Below, one piece after another: positions 34,345 through 43,722 of a stretch of 64,000 nucleotides of DNA. The notes below the pieces were generated by a model. That model was not told the origin of the DNA. It worked only from the letters and a program-made list of their open reading frames with translations, and did no database searches. Source of the DNA: Nicotiana tabacum. Lineage: Eukaryota > Streptophyta > Magnoliopsida > Solanales > Solanaceae. The position numbers were made by a program, and so were the translations under genes. The number at the start of each line of letters is the position of its first letter. Positions within the stretch are counted from its first letter, which is position 1. Location of the stretch: contig NC_134095.1 of NCBI RefSeq assembly GCF_000715075.1, positions 52,008,806-52,072,805 on the forward strand, given 5' to 3'.

Positions 34345-37300
34345 GGACAATCATCATACAGTACGAGATCCAAGGGCCCTCCACCTCCTCCTCCTCCGAG
34401 TCCTATCCGGAACAAGAACAAAGGTAGAATGGTAGATTCAAGCGCCAGAAAGGAAATTGAAAGAATTGAGATTCCTCAGGGTACCCCGATTTCTAAGGAA
34501 ACTGCTGCCCAACTTGAGCAGAAATTATTGAAGTTCCGAGAAGAACTGGATCAAGTTCGGAACTTCACAAATTTATCATTCTCTCTCACCGCTCCTGATG
34601 TCAACTTTCCAAATGATCAAAATCCCGCACCTCCACAGAACACCCCACAACCACAGATGCAACCCACTCATGCTCAACACTCAACACATGCCACACTCCA
34701 AACAACACTCCATTACTCATTCCTGAACCACTGAACACCACAAACGACCACCTCCACAACACTCCCATCTACGAAGATATTGTACCCCGCTACACTCAAC
34801 CAATCTCAAGTGCACCTAAGTCTGATGACAAGAAGTCTCTTATCAGAAACTTGGCAGCAGAACTCAAGAATTTGACCATCCGAGTCCAGGGCATGGAAGG
34901 AAACAAAGGTATAGAGGGGCTGAATTATGATGACCTCTGCATTCAGCCAGATGTTGAACTTCTGATGGGGTACAAACCTCCCAAGTTCGAAATGTTCGAT
35001 GGAACGGGAGATCCCAGAGTCCATTTGAGGGCATATCGTGATAAGCTAGTCGGAGTCGAAAGGAATGAGAAAACCATATGAAACTCTTCATGAGAAGTCT
35101 GAAGGGGGATGCTTTATCCTGGTACATCAGTCAGGACCCCAAGAAATGGACAAGCTGGGTAGGCATGGCATCGGATTTCATGGATAGGTTCCGATTCAAT
35201 ATAGAGAATGCACCGGATGTATTCTACATCCAGAATTTGAAGAAGAAGCCTATTGAGACATTCTGCGAGTATGCTACTCGTTGGAGATCAGAGGCTGCTA
35301 AGGTCAGGCCGGCCTTAGAAGAGGAACAGATGAACAGATTCTTCGTCTGGGCTCAGGATCCACAATGTTATGAGAGGTTGATGCTGATCGAGGGCCAGAA
35401 ATTCTCCGATATCATCAAGCTGGGAGAAAGAATTGAGGAAGGCATTAAGAATGGTATGGTTACTAATCTTGAAGCATTGCAGGCCACCAACAAGGCTTTA
35501 CAGTCTGGTGGCACGTCCAAGAAGAAGGATATGAGTGTCGTGATGGTCGCACAGGGAGCCAAATCACCACTAAAATACCACACTTACCCGTCACCTCCAC
35601 TTACATATCAGCCCATCCCAAATTACCAAGCACCCTCACCCTCTTACCAAAATCCATCACCCGTTTACCAATCATCTCCACTTCCCGCATATCAACCCAC
35701 TTCACCCAGATACTCTCAACCTGCACCTGTTTACCAAGCTTATAATGCCCAACCCTCTCACTACCAATCACCTCCCAGTCGCTAAAATTTCCCAAGACCT
35801 AGACCAAATTTTGACCGCAGACCTCCCAGACAATATACAGCCATCGCTGAGCCAATTGACCAGCTGTATGAGAAACTTAAAGCTGCTGGTTACGTCTCCC
35901 CTATCCCTGGCATAACTTTAGAAAATCCTTCCAAGTGGGTCAACCCTAATAAGACCTATGCGTACCACTCCGGCATGAAGGGACATACCATTGACGAGTG
36001 TCGCTCATTGAAGGACAAGATTCAAACTCTGATCGACAATAAGGTTATCGTAGCAAAGGAGCCTACTCTTAATGTTTGCAACAACCCTCTGCCTGATCAG
36101 AAAGGCGGAGATATTCATATGATCGAGATCGAAGATGACTGGGACCCTAAGGGGTCAATAGGATTGATTGCTAAGGGTGATGAGCCAAAGAAACCGGCGG
36201 TCACGCTTAACCCAATTGTTGTGCAGAATCAGCCCTCCCCGGGCAATGAAGTCAATATGTCTATACCTCTCGAATTTGAAGCACCTTCTTTTGCCAAGGT
36301 GCCCGGACCAATTAAAGTTGAGTTTGGAGTTCCGAGGGCACCGGCACCTTTCGAAGTTGTTGTGTTACCACCAAGGGTACCCATTCCTGTAGCAATGTCA
36401 GACATAATACCATTCCACTCAAATGCCATACCATGGGATTACACAGCTGAAGCTAGGAGGAAAGGGAAGACCAAGACGGGAGAAACAATTGTTGCGCAGG
36501 GTATGACCAAAACAGGCATGGTTTACACTCCAGAGCACCTAGCCGAGTCCAGTAAGCAAGCCTCTAGACGGACTATTGAAACTGGGCCCGATGATCTTTG
36601 GAGGAAAATACAAGCTAAGGAGTATTTGGTCGTTGAGTAGTTGAACAAAACACCAGCGCAGATCTCCATCCTAGCTCTTCTACAGAACTCTGACACACAC
36701 AAAAATGCCTTGATGAAGATATTGAGCGAAGCTTATGTGCCCAGCAACATAACTGGAGGCGAAATGGTAAATATAGTAGGACAAATACTGGAAAGCCACA
36801 AAATCACCTTCCACGAAGATGAGTTGCCACCGGAAGGACTGAGTCACAACATGGCCCTGCACATCACCGTGTAATGCGAGGATTACTTCATCACTAGAGT
36901 CTTGATCGATGGAGGCTTCAGCCTCAACATCTGTCCGTTGATAACTCTCAGAACATTGGTAAAGAGCCTGCACGAGATCAAAGATGGGGCCATCAATGTC
37001 AAAGACTTCGATGGGTCCCAAAGGTCTACTATAGGAGAGATTAGCCTATGCTTGCAAATGGGGCCAACCTGGTTCGACGTTGACTTTCAAGTGATAGATG
37101 TCCCAGCATCCTACAATTTGCTGTTGGGACGACCATGGATCCACGCCGCTGGAGCTGTAGCATCGACCCTGCATCAGGTAGTGAAGTTCGAATGGAATCA
37201 CCAAGAGGTGATTATTCATGGCGATGGTAGCAACCCCATATATAGTCGCCAGACCATCCCGATGATTGGAGGCAGAAGGAGAATAGGCGGAGAAACATAC

Positions 37301-37773
37301 CACCACATTGAAAGAGTCAACGATGTAGACAAAGATAAATGGTGGGATAACAAGATTGAAAGTATCCTGAATTGGTGTGGATACGAACCTGGAAAGGGAC
37401 TCGGCAAAAACCTCCAGGGAATCGCCAAACCCATCAAGCTGAGGAAACATGGTACTACATTTCGTTTGGGGTATGAGTACACTTGGGAGGAGTTTAATCA
37501 CTGGTCGCCACTATGGCGCTGTCCCCACTACCCACTGGAGCATCCGATACCTCACCTGGAGCAGACTTTCCAGCCGGCAGATACTATATATGGGTCGGAG
37601 GAAGATGAAGCATTGGTAGCCATGAAGAATCTATTCCTGGAGGATGATGATATGGACTGTTGTGTTATTTTCGAGGAGGAAGGGGGGGAAGGACCTTCTA
37701 TACAAGTTGTGAACCGAGGAGAGCGCCTCAGCAATTGGTCAATCAGAACCACCAGGGCCCGGAAAGTTTCGGG
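34345..37773 (+). pseudogene. gag-protease with G-patch, element B (decayed)
   Basis: Gag begins with a proline-run segment (34378-34404) and a short coiled coil (TAAQLEQKLLKFREELDQVR). It then has the capsid-like domain SLKGDALSWYISQDPKKW and RFRFNIENAPDV, and a zinc-knuckle-like AYHSGMKGHTIDEC with Tyr where the first Cys is expected. Protease has LIDGGFSLNICP near 36905; the residue after DGG, usually Ser, is Phe. A G-patch follows (37374-37455: CGYEPGKGLGKNLQG, then PIKLRKHGT). Lesions: a frame change near 34690, a one-base loss near 35078, and stops at 35783, 36638 and 36872. The region ends at a candidate intron that removes the TAG at 37775. The product would form the particle and cleave the polyprotein; this copy cannot. 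Confidence 0.85.
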
Positions 37774-37964
37774 GTAGCAAGGCTAAACAAAAGCACCATG
37801 CATCACATTTTTACCTTTTACTAGCTGATTTTATTTCCGCATTGTCTTTTAATTTTGAAAAGAGCTCTGATATTCAAAACAATTATGAATTCAATCGAAG
37901 CATTTCAGTTTATTATATATCTCTCTCTTATTATTTTTTCTATCATTCACTTTATTTTACACAG
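37774..37964 (+). other. Candidate intron between protease and RT, element B
   Basis: Starts GTAGCAAG and ends TTTTACACAG after a long pyrimidine-rich stretch (37915-37960). Length is 191 bases. Removing it joins the protease frame (phase 2, after GG at 37772-37773) to the RT frame at 37965 with a Gly codon, and removes the TAG at 37775-37777. Splicing at this position is established for Ogre elements; these exact boundaries are my inference. Confidence 0.65.
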
Positions 37965-40900
37965 CATTACTATTACTTGCCTTGATGATGAACCAACAAT
38001 TGTGACTTGCAACGAGACAACGCAACAAACGGATACGGATTCAGAAGAGGATGATATACTAGAAGAGGTCATCAAAGGGGTTGAGAATTTTCAAAATAGG
38101 CCTAAGTCTAACTTGGACGAAACTGAGGTCGTTAATCTAGGAGATACAGAGAATGTCAAAGAAACGCGCATCAGTATTCACCTATCACCATCAGAAAAGA
38201 AAGAGTACACAGAGTTCCTAAAGGAATATGAAGACATATTCACCTGGTCATATGATGATAGGACTGGTCTCAGCATATCCATTGTAGCTCACAAACTGCC
38301 AACAGATCCAACATGTCCGCCGGTAAAGCAGAAGCTCAGGAAATTCAAACCCGACATGAGTTTGAAAATCAAAGAAGAGGTTACCAAGCAAGTCAAAGCC
38401 AAGGTTCTCAGGGTAGTAGAGTATCTGACATGGTTAGCCAACATCGTGGCAGTGCCAAAAAAGGATGGGAAAGTTAGAATTTGTGTTGACTACCGGGATC
38501 TTAATCGGGCTAGTCCCAAAGACGACTTCCCCTTGCCTAACATGCACATTCTAATCGACAACTGCGCCAAGCATGAGTTGCAGTCTTTTGTTGATTGTTT
38601 CGCTGGGTATCATCAGATATGGATGGATGAGGAAGATGCAGAGAAAACGGCTTTCATCATGCCATGGGGAATGTACTGTTACAAAATGATGCCATTCGGT
38701 TTGAAGAATGCTGATGCCACCTACATGAGAGCCATGACTACCATCTTTCATGACATGATACACAAGGAGATCGAGGTATATGTGGATGACATCATCATCA
38801 AATCCAAGAAAGTCGGGGATCACATGGATGACCTAAGGAAGTTTTTCAATAGATTGAGGAGGTACAATATGAAACTAAATCCCGTCAAGTGTGCATTCGG
38901 GGTTCCTGCTGGTAAATTATTAGGTTTCATCGTGAGTCGTCGAGGAATAGAATTGGATCCGTCAAAGGTCAAAGCTATCCAAGAATTGCCGCCGCCAAAG
39001 AAAAAGAAGGACGTGATGAGTTTCCTGGGGAGACTCAACTATATCAGCTGGTTCATAGCTCAGTCCACTGTCATTTGTGAACCTATCTTCAAAATGTTGA
39101 AAAAAGATGCTGCTACCAAGTGGACTGATGATTGTCAGAAAGCTTTTGACAGAATCAAGGAATACCTGTCAATGCCACCAGTCTTGGTTCCGCCTGAGCC
39201 AGGAAGACCCCTATTGCTTTACCTTGTGGTATTGGATGGAGCATTCGGTTGTGTTCTGGGACAACATGATGAGACAGGGAGAAAGGAGTAGGCCATCTAC
39301 TATCTCAGTAAGAAGTTCACACCGTACGAGGCCCGGTATTCTCTTTTAGAATGCACTTGTTGTGCTCTGACTTGGGTCGCACAGAAGTTGAGGCATTACT
39401 TCTGTGCTTACAATACTTATCTCATATCCATAATGGACCCTTTGAAGTATATCTTCCAGAAACCCATGCCCACTGGCAAGCTCGCCAAGTGGCAAATCCT
39501 GCTAAGAGAATTCGACATTATTTATGTGATCCAGAAAGCAATCAAAGGGCAAGCCTTGGCGGATCATCTCGCCGAGAATACCGTGGACGGAAAATACGAG
39601 CCCCTAAAAACGTATTTTCCCGATGAAGAGGTATCTTTCATAAGAGAAGATATTGTAGAATCTTATAATGGTTGGAGGTTGTTTTTTGACGGAGCTGCAA
39701 ATTTCAAAGGAGTTGGCATAGGAGCGGTCCTAGTATCAAAAACCGGCCAGCACTACCCGGTATCCGCCAAGCTCAGGTTCCCTTGCACCAATAATATGGT
39801 CGAATATGAAGCCTGCATCTTGGGGCTCAAAATGGCCATTGACATGAACGTTCAGGAGTTGCTAGTGATCGGGGACTCAGACTTGCTTATACATCAGGTT
39901 CGAGAAGAGTGGGCAACCAAGAACTCTAAGATACTTCCCTACTTGCATCACATACAGGAGTTGAGTAAAAGGTTCACAAAGATAGAATTTCAGCACGTCC
40001 CCAGAGTCCAGAACGAGTTTGCTGATGCACTAGCTGCTTTATCATCCATGATCTAGCATCCAGATACAAATTTCATTGATCCCATCCTAGTAAAGATTCA
40101 TGATCAGCCAGCTTATTGCGCCCACGTTAAGGAAGAAGCGGATGGAAAACCATGGTTCCATGACATCAAGGAGTACTTGACAACAGGGGAATATCTAAAA
40201 CTCGCCAATGCTACTCAGAAGTGCACACTTCGTAGGTTATCTAGCAACTTCTTTCACAGTGGAGGAATCCTGTATAGGAGGACTCCCGATTTGGGTTTAC
40301 TAAGGTGTGTCGAAGCAAAAGAAGCGTCCAGGCTATTGGACGAAATGCATGCAGGGACCTGCGGGCCACACATGAATGGTATTGTCTTAGCAAAGAATAT
40401 ACTCCGAGCAGGGTATTTTTGGATGACTATGGAAACAGACTGTATCCAGTATGTTCGCAAATGCCATCGCTGTCAGATACATGCAGATATGATAAAGGTG
40501 CCTTCAAATGAGCTTACTGCAACAAGCTCACCATGGCCATTCGCCGCTTGGGGAATGGATGTTATCGGACCTATCGAGCCTGGCGCATCAAATGGGCACA
40601 GGTTCATCTTAGTGGCAATCGATTATTTTACCAAATGGGTCGAAGCAGCATCATACAAGGCGGTCACTAAGAAGGTTGTGGCGGATTTCGTCCACGACCA
40701 CATTGTTTGTCGGTTCGGAATTCCGAAATCAATCATCACCGATAATGGTTCCAATCTCAATAGCGACTTGATGAAAGCAATGTGTGAAACATTCAAGATC
40801 AAACACAAGAACTCTATAGCCTATAGGCCTCAGATGAATGGAGTTGTGGAGGCAGCCAACAAGAATATCAAAAAGATACTAAGGAAGATGGTCGAAAGGC

Positions 40901-41400
40901 ACAAATAATGGCATGAGAAATTATCATTCACCTTATTGGGATACCGCACCACAGTCTGCACATCGACTGGAGCAACTCCTTACATGCTAGTTTATGGTAC
41001 ATAGGCGGTCATCCTCGCCGAGGTAGAAATTCCCTCCTTAAGGATTATACAAGAAGCAGAGTTGGATGATGCAGAATGGGTAAAAGGATGCTACGAGTAG
41101 TTAGCCCTTATAGATGGGAAAAGGATGAATGCAGTTTGCCATGGTCAGTTGTATCAGAACAAAATGTCCAGAGCCTTCAACAAAAGAGTTAAACTAAGGA
41201 AGTTTACACCGGGGTAGCTGGTGTTAAAGAAAATATTCCCACATCAAGATGAAGCCAAGGGGAAGTTTTCTCCCAATTGGCAGGGTCCGTACATGGTTCA
41301 CCGGGTTCTAACTGGAGGAGCCCTTATTCTTGCAGAAATGGAAGGAGAAGTCTGGCCAAAGCCAATCAATTCAGATGCAGTAAAACGATATTATGTGTAA
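37965..41400 (+). pseudogene. pol of element B: RT, RNase H, integrase (six in-frame stops)
   Basis: A single frame from the intron acceptor to TAA at 41398-41400. RT: VPKKDGKVRICVDYRDLNRA near 38450, SFVDCFAGYHQ, then the YVDD catalytic box near 38778. RNase H: FDGAAN near 39690, VEYEA, GDSDLL and a final Asp near 40023. Integrase: HHCC zinc domain near 40345-40480, core WGMDVIGP, IITDNG near 40735, NGVVEAANK near 40838, so the DDE triad is intact. The C-terminal part has PNWQGPYM and the terminus KRYYV, as in element A. Stops: TAG 39289, TAG 40054, TAA 40906, TAG 41002, TAG 41098, TAG 41215. Four of them face CAG or CAA in element A. There is no frameshift, so the gene died by point changes. 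Confidence 0.93.
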
Positions 41401-41430
41401 CCACTTATGATTCCTTTTATGATGTAATTT

Positions 41431-41496
41431 GAACTACGCCTGACCTGATTCCCATTTAAGAGGGGATACGTAGGCAGCCTTATGGGTTCGGTCACA
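41431..41496 (+). ncRNA. Conserved two-hairpin RNA block, copy B1
   Basis: Starts 31 bases after the pol stop. CTACG pairs with CGTAG and AGCC with GGTT. It contains TGACCTGATTCC and ends CGGTCA. Confidence 0.6.
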
Positions 41497-41540
41497 ATTT
41501 AATAAAAATTCCATTCCCCCCCCCCCCCGCTATTGGAATT

Positions 41541-41750
41541 GGGGCAGAATTTTAAGGAGGACCCTCAAAATTCCGAAGTTGATTTTAGTCCATGCATCGC
41601 CAAAAGTGCCAGCTAGTAAACTGGGGCAGAATTTTGAGGAGGACCCTCAAAATTCTGAAGATAATTTTTTTTAGTCATTCAGCACAGCCGTCAGAAATGT
41701 CCGCTCAGTAAACTGGGGCAGAATTTTGAGGAGGACCCTCAAAATTCCGG
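41541..41750 (+). repeat. Three hairpin-forming repeats
   Basis: GAATTTTGAGG, a 5-base loop and CCTCAAAATTC form an 11-bp perfect stem at 41721-41747 and again near 41628-41654. The first copy (41546-41572) has one mismatch. Each copy is preceded by a TGGGGCAGAA motif. Confidence 0.8.
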
Positions 41751-42149
41751 AGCGAAAGAGGTTACAATGTCTTGAACCACGTCGCAGTCGTTGGTTCATC
41801 TAAAGAAAACTATTTTTGATTATATACTTACGTTATAGTTACTAAATCATGCATAACTATTATCCGGATTGCTGTTGTTTAGCGACGCTACCCCAATGAC
41901 ACACAACGTCAAGAGCCCGGGGAAGACGAACTAACCTTTTCCCTTACAGAACTCACGATTTTTCTTTGGATGCAGGCACTTGACTTGCAGTATCGTTAAG
42001 TATATTTATGTACGCATACTTTCCCAAGAATGCAACTTCTCAGAATCATCACTTGCCCACAATTGTTATCCGTACACAATCTCCCCAGCAGTCATATTGT
42101 CATAATCGGCTATCAGCTAAGAGATCTTACTAATAATCGTCCTTTTACA

Positions 42150-42925
42150 TTCTTGCACTGTATAAGGCTACTTTTCTGCCTTCCGAGGTTAAGCTCTACC
42201 TCCATCATCATTTGCATAAGGCTACCTTTCTGCCTTCCGAGACTAAGCATTGTCTCCATCCTGCATTTCTCATCATTTGCATAAGGCTACCTTTCTGCCT
42301 TCCGAGGTTAAGCTCTACCTCCATCTGCATATCTTTGCATTGCATAAGGCTACTTTTCTACCTTCCGAGGTTAAGCTCTACCTCCATCATCATTTGCATA
42401 AGGCTACCTTTCTGCCTTCCGAGACTAAGCATTGTCTCCATCCTGCATTTCTCTACATTGCATAAGGCTACCTTTCTGCCTTCTGAGACTAAGCATTGTC
42501 TTCATCCTGCATTTCTCTGCATTGCATAAGGCTACCTTTCTGCCTTCCAAGACCAAGCACTATCTCCATCTTGCATTTCCTTGCATTGCATAAAGCTACC
42601 TTATCTGCCTTTCGAGACTAAGCCCTGTCTCCATCTGCATTTTGCATAAGGCTACCGTATCCACCTTTCGAGACTAAGCCATGTCTCCATCTGCATTTTG
42701 CATAAGGCTACTTTTCTGCCTTCCGAGGTTAAGCTCTACCTCCATCATCATCTGCATAAGGCTACTTTTCTGCCTTTCGAGACTAAGCTCTATCTCCATC
42801 TGCATTTTGCATAAGGCTACCTTTCTGCCTTCCGAGGTTAAGCTCTACCTCCATCTGCATTTCCTGCATTGCATAAGGCTACCTTTTTGCCTTCCGAGAC
42901 TAAGCTCTGTCTCCATCCTGCATGG
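42150..42925 (+). repeat. Minisatellite array, 13 units of about 50-67 bp
   Basis: Thirteen copies of CATAAGGCTAC followed by TTCTGCCTTCCGAG and then either GTTAAGCTCTACCTCCATC or ACTAAGC...TGTCTCCATC. The two alternative halves alternate irregularly, and unit length varies through a short TGCATTTC tail. No similarity to the arrays in elements A or C. Confidence 0.92.
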
Positions 42926-43370
42926 ATGAAATATCGCCACTTTATTTTCTTGCATCGGCTGAGAGATCGCCACCTTATCTCTCTCGCATGGCTGAAATAT
43001 TGTCACATTTTATTTACGTCTTGCATCGGCTGAAATATCGTCAAATACTACATTTCATGGGCTAAAAGATCGCCACCTTCTGCATTTCATGGGCTGAAAG
43101 ATCGCCAAATTGTCCAAAGGCGTCATTGTTCGGAGGCACCATTTGCATAGCCCGAGAACGCCATGACATGGCCTGAGGACCCCATTTTATCTTTTGCATA
43201 TCATTATTAAAAGGCATCATAGTTCGGAGGCATCATCTACATGGCCCGAGAACATCATTTCATGGCCTGCGAATTTTTATTTACGCTCTTCATAGCCCGG
43301 GACGTCATGGTCCAAGGACGTCATCCTAACCGTCCAAAGACAACATTTATGGTCCGATGGGAATTTGCAT
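42926..43370 (+). repeat. Short degenerate repeats (GCTGAAATATCGCCAC and CCCGAGAACGTCAT types)
   Basis: From 42928 to about 43110, five or six units contain GCTGAAAGATCGCCA. From about 43110 to 43370, units contain CGGAGGCATCAT and GGCCCGAGAACATCAT. Poorly conserved. Confidence 0.7.
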
Positions 43371-43561
43371 CAAGTTTAAATTTATGCACAATATATGTTC
43401 GTATTGCTCATTTGCAGGTAAACCGGCTAGCAACGATCGTCTCATCAGGAGCGATCTCGCTCCAGTTCCCGCAGCCTATCGATTTTCAGAAACCTCTCTC
43501 AATCTAAACATCGCGTTCGTCCGTTTCAAATCTCCATCGGCATATTCCGTCAATGGTTCAA

Positions 43562-43631
43562 GAACTACATATGGTCTGATTCCTATAAGACCAGGGATAT
43601 GTAGGCAGCTCAGAAACCAGAGCTCGGTCAA
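43562..43631 (+). ncRNA. Conserved two-hairpin RNA block, copy B2
   Basis: Hairpin 1 has a perfect 8-bp stem CTACATAT/ATATGTAG, with an inner GGTCT/AGACC stem. Hairpin 2 pairs AGCTC with GAGCT. It ends CGGTCA, 91 bases before the 3' LTR. Confidence 0.65.
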
Positions 43632-43677
43632 AATTCCTTTCAAATCGTCATTTCCGGTCAAAATTGGTCATCTTGTC

Positions 43678-43722
43678 TTTACCCGACAACTCTTTCATCC
43701 TCCTCGGGTAAAGAGGGGCAGC
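43678..43722 (+). other. Hairpin and polypurine tract of element B
   Basis: TTTACCCGA (43678-43686) pairs perfectly with TCGGGTAAA (43704-43712). The loop contains ACTCTTTC. The tract AAAGAGGGGCAGC (43710-43722) starts within the 3' arm and abuts the LTR. Confidence 0.75.

Larger units (their letters stand above)
41401..43722 (+). other. 3' untranslated region of element B
   Basis: 2.3 kb between the integrase stop and the 3' LTR. Same plan as element A: conserved block, hairpin-forming repeats, a main tandem array, minor repeats, a second block, a hairpin and the polypurine tract. A run of about 15 C lies at 41516-41529. The only continuous frames are those produced by the repeats. Confidence 0.8.

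Noticed and set aside
34429..34734. 101-codon frame as a complete gag
   Set aside because: It is only the N-terminal part; the protein continues in another frame from about 34690 and again from 35078, so I treat it as part of a frameshifted gag.
42150..42925. CRISPR-like array
   Set aside because: Repeats are regular, but the DNA is plant retrotransposon 3' UTR, units are fully repeated with no unique spacers and there are no cas genes.
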